A DNA stretch of 20,289 nt from an uncultured Oscillospiraceae bacterium (GCA_910583885.1 CAJUAC010000052.1:1-20289); one strand, 5' to 3'; shown: positions 1 to 7,447, numbered from the stretch's first letter. The notes: generated by a model from the letters alone, not told the origin. A program made the numbers and translations.

Positions 1-98
1 TGGCGGGAATATGTGGGAATCGAACCCACCTAAGAGGCTCTTCACCCCTATCACTGGTTTTGAAGACCAGGGGGCACACCAGCACCCGTCTACTCCCG
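1..98 (-). tRNA. selC: tRNA-Sec (selenocysteine tRNA, anticodon UCA)
   Basis: On the minus strand this folds as a bacterial selenocysteine tRNA. The acceptor stem has 8 bp (5' CGGGAGTA, plus 98-91, with 3' TATTCCCG, plus 11-4) and the CCA end is encoded (plus 3-1). The anticodon stem-loop CTGGT-CTTCAAA-ACCAG carries UCA in the loop. The T arm is GTGGG-TTCGATT-CCCAC. A long variable arm pairs AGGGG with CCTCT. An extended acceptor stem, a UCA anticodon and a long extra arm are diagnostic of tRNA-Sec. It is charged with serine, converted by SelA and delivered by SelB. It is the third gene of selA-selB-selC, 75 bp after selB. The window edge coincides with its 3' end, so nothing can be said about what follows. 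Confidence 0.96.
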
Positions 99-109
99 AA
101 TGCAACGCA

Positions 110-138
110 ATCTTATCATATTTTCCCGTTTACGGCAA
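110..138 (-). promoter_or_regulatory. Putative sigma-A promoter for selC
   Basis: On the minus strand TTGCCG (plus 138-133), a 17-bp spacer, then TAAGAT (plus 115-110). The -10 box ends 11 nt before the mature tRNA 5' end, so a transcript would start only a few bases upstream of the tRNA. This would allow tRNA-Sec to be made independently of selAB read-through. Both hexamers match the consensus at four positions, so the call rests on spacing and position. Confidence 0.5.
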
Positions 139-173
139 TCCCTTATTCCGCAGAATTGATTTTTTCTATAGGG

Positions 174-2114
174 TCAGGGGGCTGCCGCCCCCTGGCCCAG
201 GCTGGAAAAGGCCGGTCCAGGCCGGCGCAGGTCGCCGTCCTTCTTCAAAATCTTGTTCTTGTCATAGTACTCCAGCACCGCCAGGGCATACTTCCGGGAG
301 GTGGAGAGCATATCCCGGAACGCCGCCAGGGTCAGCTCCTGGCTGCCCTCGAAGTGCTCCGCCGTGCGGCGGCAGACGTCTGCATAGACCTCCCGGTGGA
401 GGCACAGCTGGGGCGTGAGCATCACCAGCCCGCCGCCGGAGACCAGACTCTCCACCACCTGCTTACAGTCGGTCTGCTCCTTGGCCTCGAACATGCTGTA
501 AATCTCGTCCAGGCCCGGCGTCTCCAGGCCCGCTTTCCGGTAGGACTGCAAGATCCGGTCCCGGATGGCCGTCTGCCGTTTGGTGAGGCGGACGGTAAAG
601 TCCGCCAGAGCGTAGCGGTCCGCCACGGCCTTGACCTTCCCCTCCCGGGCCAGGGCGGCCAGCAGGGCATCGGCCACCACCTGGTCAGCGCCCTTGAGAA
701 GCTTCTGGCGCAGCTCCGCCACCTTCATGCCCGCGTGGAGGGGGTTCTGCCTGTGGTACTGCTCCAGCAGGCTATGGCAGGTGTCCCAGAGCCTGTCGAA
801 GGTGCTCCCAGCCAGATACCGCCGGGGCAGGGGCTCCAGCAGCTTCCCGGCGGCACACAGCGCCCCCAGCTCCTCCGCCAGCTCCTCCGCGTCCCGGCCC
901 AGCAGCCCTGCCAGCTTCTCCAGGGAGGGCAGGGCGCAGCCCTGCTCGGCCACTGTCTGCTCCAGGCGCTCGTCCCCGGATCCGCTCTCCCGGATGGCCA
1001 GGGCCTCCAGCACCCGGCTGTCCCCCCGCTTGTGCCGGGCGGGGCAGTCGTCCAGCACCACGCCGCCGCCGATGGTCTCCAGAGGGGAGTAGAAGCGGAC
1101 CACGAACCGGTCGCCGCACTTGGCCGCCAGCTCCTCCGTCATGCGCAGCTGGGCATAGCAGCTCTCGCCGGGCTGGAGGGCGTCCCGGTCCAGCAGCACC
1201 ACCTTGCTCAGGCGCACGGAGGAGCCGTGGTAGAGGTGGAGCTGGGAGCCCGAGAGGATGGTCCGCTGGGAGTTTTTCAGGTTTTGCAGCCGCACGTCCA
1301 GCATCAGGGACTTGCGCACGCTGCCGGGCCGGGCGATGGTGTCCCCCCGGGCCAGGTCCGCCTTCTTCGTCCCCGCCAGGTTCACCGCCACCCGCTGCCC
1401 GGCAAAGGCGGTATCCACATCCTTACCGTGGACCTGGAGGTTGCGTACCCGGGCCTGGAAGAGGGTGGGCAGCACCTCGGCCATGTCCCCCACCGCCAGC
1501 GCCCCCTCAATGAGGGTACCGGTGACGACGGTGCCGAAGCCGTCCACGGAGAAGACCCGGTCGATGGGCAGGCGGAAGGGGATGCGCAGGTTCTTCTCCG
1601 ACGCCTGCCGCACCAGCTCCCCCAGCTTGGCGCGCAGCTCGGCGATCCCCTGGCCGGTATAGGCGGAGACAGTATAGATGGGCTTATCCGCCAGGAAGGT
1701 GCCCGCCGTCTGGGCCCGCACGTCCTCCTTGACCATCTCCACCCACTCCGGGTCTACCATGTCGCATTTGGTAATCACCACCAGCCCCTCCCGGATGCCC
1801 AGCAGGGACAGGATGCCCAGGTGCTCCACTGTCTGGGGCATGAAGCCCTCGTCCGCGGCCACCACCAGCATGGCCAAGTCGATACCGCCGGCCCCAGCCA
1901 GCATATTCTTGATAAATTTCTCGTGGCCGGGCACATCCACAATCCCCGCCTGGGTGCCGTCGTCAAAATCCAGGTGGGCAAAGCCCAGCTCTATGGTAAT
2001 ACCCCGCTTTTTCTCCTCCACCAGCCGGTCGGTGTCAATGCCGGTGAGGGCCTTCACCAGCAGAGTCTTGCCGTGGTCTACGTGCCCGGCGGTGCCGATA
2101 ATGACATGCTTCAC
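174..2114 (-). CDS. selB: Selenocysteine-specific elongation factor SelB
   Basis: SelB is a GTPase that replaces EF-Tu for Sec-tRNA and delivers it to UGA codons followed by a SECIS hairpin. The 646-aa length is usual for clostridial SelB. The N-terminal GTPase domain shows G1 GTAGHVDHGKT (7-17), the switch I region RGITIELGFA (38-47), G3 DVPGHE (60-65) and G4 TKCD (115-118). TKxD in place of NKxD is common in SelB. EF-Tu-like beta-barrel domains follow to about residue 350. The rest is the winged-helix region expected to bind the SECIS element. The start is GTG, overlapping the selA stop codon as GTGA, with GGGGGAGG 7 nt upstream. The overlap implies translational coupling to selA. It ends in TGA with no sign of read-through. 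Confidence 0.96.
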   Translation of the reverse strand: MKHVIIGTAGHVDHGKTLLVKALTGIDTDRLVEEKKRGITIELGFAHLDFDDGTQAGIVDVPGHEKFIKNMLAGAGGIDLAMLVVAADEGFMPQTVEHLGILSLLGIREGLVVITKCDMVDPEWVEMVKEDVRAQTAGTFLADKPIYTVSAYTGQGIAELRAKLGELVRQASEKNLRIPFRLPIDRVFSVDGFGTVVTGTLIEGALAVGDMAEVLPTLFQARVRNLQVHGKDVDTAFAGQRVAVNLAGTKKADLARGDTIARPGSVRKSLMLDVRLQNLKNSQRTILSGSQLHLYHGSSVRLSKVVLLDRDALQPGESCYAQLRMTEELAAKCGDRFVVRFYSPLETIGGGVVLDDCPARHKRGDSRVLEALAIRESGSGDERLEQTVAEQGCALPSLEKLAGLLGRDAEELAEELGALCAAGKLLEPLPRRYLAGSTFDRLWDTCHSLLEQYHRQNPLHAGMKVAELRQKLLKGADQVVADALLAALAREGKVKAVADRYALADFTVRLTKRQTAIRDRILQSYRKAGLETPGLDEIYSMFEAKEQTDCKQVVESLVSGGGLVMLTPQLCLHREVYADVCRRTAEHFEGSQELTLAAFRDMLSTSRKYALAVLEYYDKNKILKKDGDLRRPGPAFSSLGQGAAAP

Positions 2115-3508
2115 CGCAATACCTCCCCCAGCCGGCTGGCAATCCTGGAAAAGTCCTCATCCCGCAGGGTACGCACATCCAGCAGGTACTGCCCCTGGCT
2201 GATGCGGCCGATGATGGGCAGCGGTGCGCGCCGCAGGGCCTCCGCCAACGCGTCCACCGTCAGCCTTCCCGGCTCCACCGCCACGGCCCAGCTTTTCAGC
2301 GTCTGGGTGGGGCAGCTGCCGCCGCCCACCTGGCTCTCCGTCTCCACCACCTGGGCAGCACAGCCGGAGCCCTCCAGGGCCAGGCACAGCTGTGCAGCCC
2401 GGGCGCGCAGCTCCTCCCCGGATGCGCCCAGCATCCGCAGCACCGGGATGTTCCGCCGTGCCCAGTCGGGATCCTGATAGGCATACAGGGTCTCCCGCAG
2501 GGCGGCGATGGTCATCTTGTCCACCCGCAGGGCCCGGGCCAGGGGGTGCTTTTTCAACCGCTCAATATAGGGCTTCTTCCCCAGGATCAGCCCCGCCTGG
2601 GGGCCTCCCAACAGCTTGTCCCCGCTGAAGGAGATGACATCCACCCCAGCCTTCACGCTCTGCTGGACCGTAGGCTCGTCATGGATGCCGAAAGCCGTCA
2701 GATCCACCAGGGAGCCGCTGCCCAGATCCTCGATCACCGGCAGGCCGTGCCGCTTCCCCAGCTCCACCAGCTCGGCCAGGGCGGGCCGCTCAGAGAAGCC
2801 CACCACCCGGTAATTGCTGGTATGGACCCGCAGCAGGGCGCGGGTCTCCGGGGTGATGGCATTTTCGTAGTCATACAGGTGGGTCTTGTTGGTAGTCCCC
2901 ACCTCCCGCAGGGTGCAGCCGCACTGGGTCATAATATCCGGGATACGGAAGGACCCGCCGATCTCCACCAGCTCCCCCCGGGAGGCCACCACCTCGCCCC
3001 CCTTGCCCATGGCGCTGAGGATGAGCAGCACAGCAGCGGCATTGTTGTTGACCACCATGGCGGCCTCCGCACCGGTGACGTCGGCCAGCAGGCTGTCAAT
3101 GTGGCTGTGCCGGGAGCCCCGGCAACCCTTCTCCACGTCGTATTCCAGCGTGGAGTACCCGCGGGCCACCTGCTCCACCGCGTCCGCCGCCTGCCGGGAC
3201 AGGCAGGCGCGGCCCAGGTTCGTATGCAGCACCACGCCCGTGCCGTTGATGACGGGCCGGAGGGAGGGCAGCCGCTCTGCCGCCGCCCGTTCGCACGCCC
3301 CGTCAAGGATCGCCTCCCGTTCCGGCAGCTCTGTGAGAGCGCCGGAGAGGATGCGCGCACGCAGTGCCTCCAGCTCCCCCCGCACGGCATCCCGGATCGC
3401 GGCCGGCGGGATGGTATCTGTCATGGCACGCAGCCTGCCCCGCTCCGCCGCCAGTGCAAGCAGCTCGTCCACCTTAGGAATCCTCCGCAGGATCTCCTGT
3501 TGTTCCAT
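2111..3508 (-). CDS. selA: L-seryl-tRNA(Sec) selenium transferase SelA
   Basis: SelA is a PLP enzyme of the cytosol that converts Ser-tRNA-Sec to Sec-tRNA-Sec using selenophosphate. The 465-aa product has the typical bacterial length. Visible family features are the N-terminal RRIPKVDELL segment, the INGTGVVLHTNLGRA block, and the PLP-binding site SFSGDKLLGGPQAG, whose lysine is K298. The ATG at 3508 is chosen because a perfect GAGGAGG lies 9 nt upstream. In-frame starts further upstream (3526, 3562) would either contain or precede that ribosome binding site. It is the first gene of selA-selB-selC. Its selenophosphate donor synthetase (selD) is not in this window. Confidence 0.96.
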   Translation of the reverse strand: MEQQEILRRIPKVDELLALAAERGRLRAMTDTIPPAAIRDAVRGELEALRARILSGALTELPEREAILDGACERAAAERLPSLRPVINGTGVVLHTNLGRACLSRQAADAVEQVARGYSTLEYDVEKGCRGSRHSHIDSLLADVTGAEAAMVVNNNAAAVLLILSAMGKGGEVVASRGELVEIGGSFRIPDIMTQCGCTLREVGTTNKTHLYDYENAITPETRALLRVHTSNYRVVGFSERPALAELVELGKRHGLPVIEDLGSGSLVDLTAFGIHDEPTVQQSVKAGVDVISFSGDKLLGGPQAGLILGKKPYIERLKKHPLARALRVDKMTIAALRETLYAYQDPDWARRNIPVLRMLGASGEELRARAAQLCLALEGSGCAAQVVETESQVGGGSCPTQTLKSWAVAVEPGRLTVDALAEALRRAPLPIIGRISQGQYLLDVRTLRDEDFSRIASRLGEVLR

Positions 3509-3539
3509 GCCATCACGCCTCCTCATTGTTTTCCCTCCC

Positions 3540-3568
3540 AGTATAGCCGAAGTTTTTCCCAATGTCCA
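3540..3568 (-). promoter_or_regulatory. Sigma-A type promoter of the sel operon
   Basis: On the minus strand TGGACA (plus 3568-3563), a 17-bp spacer, then TATACT (plus 3545-3540). Each hexamer matches the consensus at five of six positions. Transcription would begin near 3533, giving a leader of about 25 nt that contains the selA ribosome binding site. The upstream MerR gene is closed by a hairpin just before this promoter, so the sel operon appears to be an independent unit. Confidence 0.7.
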
Positions 3569-3608
3569 GGGCCTTATTTAAAAATTCTATAAGAAACATG
3601 CATATAAA

Positions 3609-3653
3609 GTGGGAATGGCGGCCCCGTGCCAGGCACAGGGCCGCCATTCCCAC
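3609..3653 (-). terminator. Hairpin terminator after the MerR-family gene
   Basis: A perfect 16-bp inverted repeat (GTGGGAATGGCGGCCC at 3609-3624 against 3638-3653) is extended inward by GTGCC/GGCAC after one mismatch. It starts directly after the stop codon of the minus-strand regulator gene. On the minus strand it is followed by the modest T-rich stretch CTTTATATG. It probably separates the regulator gene from the sel promoter. Confidence 0.7.
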
Positions 3654-4511
3654 CTATCCGCCAGCTCCGGGGTACCGTTCCAGGAATACCTGGTTGGCCT
3701 GCTCCAATGCGTCGTGGTAGGCACGGTAGGCGGGGCTCAGCCGTTTCATGGCGGGGATAAAGACACTGCCGTACCCCGCCGTATCCTGGAACCGCCGCAG
3801 CTCCGCCGCCAGACGCCCGGCCGGGGACTGCCGGAACGCCTCGGACTGCTTCAAGTGCAGGTACTGTGCCAGCTCCTCCCCGTGTGCTGTCAAGTAGGCC
3901 CCGATATCCCGGACAGCGCTGTCCACATCCGCCTGTACCGCCTCCACGAAAGCCCCGTCAAACCCCGTTGCAGCTTCATCCAGGTAGTCCTGGAGCTCCG
4001 GCGGCAGATCCAGGCTCACCTGGTCCAAGAACGCAACCACCTCCGCAAAGGCCGTCCGCTGCGCCTCACTGGTTACAGGCCCGTTGAGGTACCGGCCAAA
4101 GTGCAGGCTGATATACTGCCCGTAACAGCCCGGGAACACCGCCAGCAGACGCTCCTGGATGGTCTGTTTCTGCTCCAGGGCCTCCAGATGTTCCTCCGCA
4201 CCGGCCCAATCCCCTGTCTCCGCCAAGCGGCGGAGCAGCTTGGCCCGGGCCTCCTCCATCTCTGCGGCCAGTGCCTTCCTCCGGGCCGCAGAGGACAACC
4301 CCCGCCCCCCGTCCAGGGCCATCCGGATCTCCTGGACCGGCAGGCCCAGCCGCCGGAGGGTGGATACCCGTTTCAGCCGCGCCGCATCCTCCTCTGAGAA
4401 ACTGCGGTACCCGTTCCCCAGCAGTTCTGGCTGTACCAGTCCCTGGGCCACATAGTACTCCACCGCCTTTTTTGTCAGCCCGCTTACCCGGCAGGCCTCA
4501 TGCATCAGCAT
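3654..4511 (-). CDS. MerR-family transcriptional regulator
   Basis: A 285-aa regulator. Residues about 3-70 form the MerR winged-helix DNA-binding domain: EACRVSGLTKKAVEYYVAQG, then LVQPELLGNGYRSFSEEDAA, then the LKRVSTLRRLGLPVQEI helix. A helical linker (about 75-125) follows, which in this family makes the dimer coiled coil. The last 150 residues are a helical effector domain I do not recognise. It lacks the cysteine pattern of the metal-sensing members. The ATG at 4511 is chosen because GGAGG lies 8 nt upstream; the longer reading frame back to 4697 would translate through the promoter. It probably represses and activates its own promoter, which has the family's 19-bp spacer. The effector and other target genes are unknown. 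It is divergent from the sigma-factor gene at 4733. Confidence 0.88.
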   Translation of the reverse strand: MLMHEACRVSGLTKKAVEYYVAQGLVQPELLGNGYRSFSEEDAARLKRVSTLRRLGLPVQEIRMALDGGRGLSSAARRKALAAEMEEARAKLLRRLAETGDWAGAEEHLEALEQKQTIQERLLAVFPGCYGQYISLHFGRYLNGPVTSEAQRTAFAEVVAFLDQVSLDLPPELQDYLDEAATGFDGAFVEAVQADVDSAVRDIGAYLTAHGEELAQYLHLKQSEAFRQSPAGRLAAELRRFQDTAGYGSVFIPAMKRLSPAYRAYHDALEQANQVFLERYPGAGG

Positions 4512-4530
4512 ATGCGTCACCTCCAAGGGC

Positions 4531-4561
4531 AGGGTACACCGGCCCCCAGGGGGGCAGTCAA
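4531..4561 (-). promoter_or_regulatory. MerR-type promoter with 19-bp spacer and central dyad
   Basis: On the minus strand TTGACT (plus 4561-4556), a 19-bp spacer, then TACCCT (plus 4536-4531), 19 bp before the MerR start codon. The spacer holds CCCCCCTGGGGG, an inverted repeat. An over-long 19-bp spacer with a central dyad is the established form of promoters that MerR-family proteins bind and untwist. This supports autoregulation by the gene just downstream. Confidence 0.75.
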
Positions 4562-4600
4562 GAGGCGGCCAAGATGATGCCAGCCTATTTCCCCGCACGG

Positions 4601-4629
4601 TTGATTCCTGAAGAGGCTGGTGATAAGAT
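4601..4629 (+). promoter_or_regulatory. Putative sigma-A promoter of the ECF sigma operon
   Basis: TTGATT (4601-4606), a 17-bp spacer, then TAAGAT (4624-4629), in a more AT-rich stretch. It would give a leader of roughly 95 nt before the start codon at 4733. It points away from the MerR promoter, whose -35 box lies 39 bp to the left. A second promoter recognised by the sigma factor itself may lie between 4680 and 4720, but I could not identify one. Confidence 0.45.
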
Positions 4630-4732
4630 TCTTTCCGCTTGGATGCAGGCAATAAAATAAAAGCAGCAAATGGGGGGATGCTGTGACCTGACTGCACGTT
4701 CTGTCGTTATATCAGTGAAAGGAGCTGATGGT

Positions 4733-5275
4733 ATGGCAAATATAGCCCAGCTGGCCGCCTTGGTCAGACAGCCCCCGCGAACACAGGGGGTAGAGCGGGG
4801 CAGCACCCCCCACGCGGCGCTGGGGTTCGAGGCAGCCTACGATGCCTACGGCCCCATGGTGTACCGGTTGGCCATGGTATACCTGGGCCGCCAGGCCGAT
4901 GCGGAGGATGTCGCCCAGGAGGCATTTGTCCGCCTGCTGTGCCGCGCTCCCGCCTTTGCCGACGGGGAGCATGAGAAGCGGTGGCTCCTGCGGGTGACGG
5001 TGAATTTGTGCCGGGACCAGCTCAAGGGGTTCTGGCACAAGCGGGCGGTGGAGCTGGAGCCCGGCCTGGCCAGCCAAGCCCCGGAGGGCCTGGGACTGGC
5101 AGAGGCTATCGTGGCCCTGCCGGAGCAGTACAAGGGCCCCATCCACCTGCACTACTGCGAGGGCTACTCGGTAGCGGAGATTGGCGAGATCCTGCATCTG
5201 GGGCAGTCGGCGGTGAAGATGCGGCTCAAACGGGGGCGGGAGCTCCTGCGCAAAGAAATGGAGGGGTTATCATGA
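4733..5275 (+). CDS. ECF-type RNA polymerase sigma factor (sigma-70 family)
   Basis: A 180-aa two-domain sigma factor. The region 2 domain spans about residues 33-97 (FEAAYDAYGPMVYRLAMVYL, then DAEDVAQEAFVRLL, then the WLLRVTVNLCRDQLK helix). The region 4 domain spans about 122-175 (ALPEQYKGPIHLHYCEGYSV, then AEIGEILHLGQSAVKMRLKR). There is no region 1.1 or 3, as usual for ECF factors, and the length is typical. It directs core RNA polymerase to a small regulon. The ATG at 4733 is chosen for AAAGGAG 8 nt upstream; the nearby ATG at 4728 is out of frame. The stop codon overlaps the next start codon (ATGA), so it is translationally coupled to a membrane protein that may act as its regulator. 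The stimulus is unknown. Confidence 0.9.
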   Translation: MANIAQLAALVRQPPRTQGVERGSTPHAALGFEAAYDAYGPMVYRLAMVYLGRQADAEDVAQEAFVRLLCRAPAFADGEHEKRWLLRVTVNLCRDQLKGFWHKRAVELEPGLASQAPEGLGLAEAIVALPEQYKGPIHLHYCEGYSVAEIGEILHLGQSAVKMRLKRGRELLRKEMEGLS

Positions 5276-6153
5276 CGAACCAGGAGTATCAAAAGGCGAT
5301 GGAGTGCTTTACACCCGCCCCCAGCCTGCGGGAGCGGGCAGCGGCAGCGGTAGAGGCGGGCAAACGGCCCCGCGCGCGGCCCTTGCGTGCATGGCTGGCT
5401 GCTGCGGCAGTATGCGCGGCATTGGTGGGGACAGCGGTGGCAGCGGTGGTGAAGGATTATGATATTCTGCTCTTTTGGGAGAATAAGCCCGACATAGGAG
5501 ATGGCTATTCTGTACAGTACACGGTGGACTTCCTTCCGGCGGATACGTTCACCCCGGAGGTGGCCGCCCTGGCCGCAGGGGAGGCCCCCAACCACCATAA
5601 ATACTTCGATACCTGGGACGAGATGGAGCAGTTCATGGGCCTGGATCTGGCTGACAACCCGGTGCTGGACGAGGCGGAGCCCGGATCGCTGGGGACACAG
5701 CCGTGGGACATGGACCACACCGAGCAGGGGACCACCCATATCCTGCTGCTGCCTGTCTGTGAGGACGACGGGGAGCTGAGCATCGTACAATGTATGGGTT
5801 CCTATCAGCTGGACGGCCTCTGGGTCAGGATGATGGAATTTGCCTATACCGAGCGGGCAAAAGGAACCATCTATTACCACATGGGGGCTGTAGGGGACGG
5901 CGAGCGCCCCATGCTTGGTATGGTCTGTCCGGAGGGCAGCGAGACGTCGGAGGAGACCTATACCACCCCCAACGGCCTGACTGCCCTCATCGTCAAAACA
6001 GTCTGGCAGTCCAAAGGGGGCGGCGCGATGTGTGACGCCCATTTCCAGATCAACGGCGCGGCCTTCTCGTTGACGGTCGGTGGGGACAAGGCAGAGCCCG
6101 GCCATGCAATGGAGACGCTCAAGCAGGTGCTGGATGGCTTTGTCCTGAAATAA
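5272..6153 (+). CDS. Single-pass membrane protein, putative anti-sigma partner
   Basis: A 293-aa protein with a short cytosolic N-terminus (residues 1-36, basic near the membrane: GKRPRARP), one hydrophobic helix at about 37-60 (WLAAAAVCAALVGTAVAAVV), and a soluble acidic domain of about 230 residues predicted outside the membrane. It starts at an ATG overlapping the sigma-factor stop, with GGAGGGG just upstream. By position and topology it is probably the regulator of that sigma factor. The N-terminal part is too short for a classical zinc-binding anti-sigma domain and has no HxxxCxxC motif. The external domain has no motif I recognise. No clear terminator is visible in the 74 bp before the convergent gene at 6228. 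Confidence 0.72.
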   Translation: MTNQEYQKAMECFTPAPSLRERAAAAVEAGKRPRARPLRAWLAAAAVCAALVGTAVAAVVKDYDILLFWENKPDIGDGYSVQYTVDFLPADTFTPEVAALAAGEAPNHHKYFDTWDEMEQFMGLDLADNPVLDEAEPGSLGTQPWDMDHTEQGTTHILLLPVCEDDGELSIVQCMGSYQLDGLWVRMMEFAYTERAKGTIYYHMGAVGDGERPMLGMVCPEGSETSEETYTTPNGLTALIVKTVWQSKGGGAMCDAHFQINGAAFSLTVGGDKAEPGHAMETLKQVLDGFVLK

Positions 6154-6227
6154 GAACCTGTATTCATGGGCAGGGGATACTGGATGGGCGCGGGAGATCC
6201 GTCAAGGGGAATTTCTAGGCAGGGCGT

Positions 6228-7328
6228 CTATTGCAGGATCAGATCGTCCACCTTGATCCACCCGATCTTCCGGAAGAAGCGCCCGAAGGCCCAGCACAGC
6301 ACAGCGGGAAGCACAAAGGAAATCAGCACCAGCCCAGCCCAATCCATCACACCTGGCACGATGGCAGCGGCCCCGTTGGCCAGGGCCTGCTCGCTGGGGG
6401 CCAGCCAGCCGGACCACACGCCGATCTGCCCCACCAGGCCGCAGGTACCCATACCGGCGGACACCGGCGCGCCGTTCATCTCCAAGTGGAACACGCAGGT
6501 GGCCAGGGGGCCGGTGATGGCGGAGGTGAGGATGGCAGGCAGCCAGATCCTGGGGTTCTTCACAATATTGCCCATTTGCAGCATGGAGGTGCCCAGGCCC
6601 TGGCTGACCAGCCCGCTCCAGCGGTTTTCCCGGAAGGAGAGCACCGCAAAGCCCACCATGTTCGCGCAGCAGCCCGCCACCGCCGCGCCGCCGGCCAGGC
6701 CTGTCAGGCCGAAAGCCGCGCAGATGGCCGCCGAAGAGATGGGCAGTGTCAGCGCCACGCCGATAACCACACTGACCACTATGCCCATCAGGAATGGCTG
6801 GAGGTCGGTGGCCCACATGATGATGTGGCCCACAGCGGTGGCGGCGGTGCCGATGGCCGGGGCCAGCCAGGCGGAAAGGCCCACGCCCACCAGGATCGTC
6901 ACCAGTGGCGTCACCAGGATGTCGACCCTGGTCTCCTTGGACACCATCTTGCCGAATTCAGCGGCAATCACCGCAATAAACAGCACCGCCAGCGGCCCGC
7001 CCGCCCCAGCCTGGCCTGGGATGAGGCTGGTACTGCCCAGGGTGTTGGCCGCATAGCCCACCGTTACCAGGGAGAACAGCACCAGCGGCGGCGACTGCAA
7101 GGCGTAGCCGATGGCGACCGCCATGGCAGAACCGCTCATGGCGGAGGCGTATCCCCCTGCGCTGACCAGGAAGGGGAGCCCCGCCTGCTCCCCTACGGTC
7201 TTGACGATGGTACCGATCAGCAGGGAGCAGAACAGGCCCTGGGCCATAGCCCCCAGCGCGTCAATCCCGTAGCGCTTAGCGGACAGCACGACATTTTTCC
7301 GGGCGAGGAACGATTTTATAGCTTTCAT
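6228..7328 (-). CDS. PTS-type sugar transporter subunit IIC (stand-alone EIIC permease)
   Basis: A 366-aa very hydrophobic protein with about eight to ten membrane segments, starting MKAIKSFLARKNVVLSAKRYGIDALGAM. The sequence resembles the stand-alone EIIC-like family annotated as PTS sugar transporter subunit IIC (Pfam PTS_EIIC_2). The glycine-rich blocks VSAGGYASAMSGSAMAVAIG and FHLEMNGAPVSAGMGTCGLV fit a transport core. No EIIA or EIIB domain or gene accompanies it, so whether it phosphorylates its substrate is uncertain, and the substrate is unknown. The ATG at 7328 has a GAGGA 8 nt upstream. It is a single-gene transcription unit, with a strong promoter and a palindromic operator candidate at the start of its mRNA. 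Confidence 0.82.
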   Translation of the reverse strand: MKAIKSFLARKNVVLSAKRYGIDALGAMAQGLFCSLLIGTIVKTVGEQAGLPFLVSAGGYASAMSGSAMAVAIGYALQSPPLVLFSLVTVGYAANTLGSTSLIPGQAGAGGPLAVLFIAVIAAEFGKMVSKETRVDILVTPLVTILVGVGLSAWLAPAIGTAATAVGHIIMWATDLQPFLMGIVVSVVIGVALTLPISSAAICAAFGLTGLAGGAAVAGCCANMVGFAVLSFRENRWSGLVSQGLGTSMLQMGNIVKNPRIWLPAILTSAITGPLATCVFHLEMNGAPVSAGMGTCGLVGQIGVWSGWLAPSEQALANGAAAIVPGVMDWAGLVLISFVLPAVLCWAFGRFFRKIGWIKVDDLILQ

Positions 7329-7356
7329 TTTCCTTATCCTCTATCTTCATCCAGCT

Positions 7357-7372
7357 ATGTGTCATGACACAT
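7357..7372. promoter_or_regulatory. Perfect 16-bp palindrome, operator candidate for the EIIC gene
   Basis: ATGTGTCATGACACAT is its own reverse complement. It lies between the -10 box (7381-7386) and the start codon (7328) of the EIIC gene, covering about positions +2 to +17 of the predicted transcript. That is a classic repressor position. A TGTCATGACA core resembles operators of dimeric helix-turn-helix repressors such as the GntR family, but no such repressor gene lies in the window. Confidence 0.6.
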
Positions 7373-7380
7373 GCCTGTTT

Positions 7381-7408
7381 ATTGTACTCTCTTTGCACTG
7401 TTTGTCAA
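7381..7408 (-). promoter_or_regulatory. Sigma-A promoter of the EIIC gene
   Basis: On the minus strand a perfect TTGACA (plus 7408-7403), a 16-bp spacer, then TACAAT (plus 7386-7381). Transcription would start near 7374, directly beside the palindrome. A near-consensus promoter next to an operator-like site suggests strong expression held off by a repressor. Confidence 0.75.
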
Positions 7409-7447
7409 GAGCGTTTTCCCAAAGGTGCCCATAGGCGGCTGTTAAGG

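Noticed and set aside
98..176. SECIS element or UGA recoding at the selB stop codon
   Set aside because: The selB product is full length at the TGA, nothing coding follows, and the next element is the tRNA promoter.
60..2477. 805-codon open frame on the plus strand opposite selB and part of selA
   Set aside because: It lies antisense to two unmistakable family proteins, its translation is low-complexity (Gln/Leu/Gly/His-rich) with no recognisable domain, it has no suitable ribosome binding site, and it also covers the tRNA promoter. Long antisense frames are expected at this GC content.
4580..4620. CCAGCC/GGCTGG inverted repeat around the -35 box of the first sigma operon
   Set aside because: Six-base arms 29 nt apart are common by chance in GC-rich DNA and form no good stem or operator.
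4512..4697. N-terminal extension of the MerR-family gene
   Set aside because: It would cross the gene's own 19-bp-spacer promoter and precede a well-placed GGAGG and the normal MerR N-terminus.
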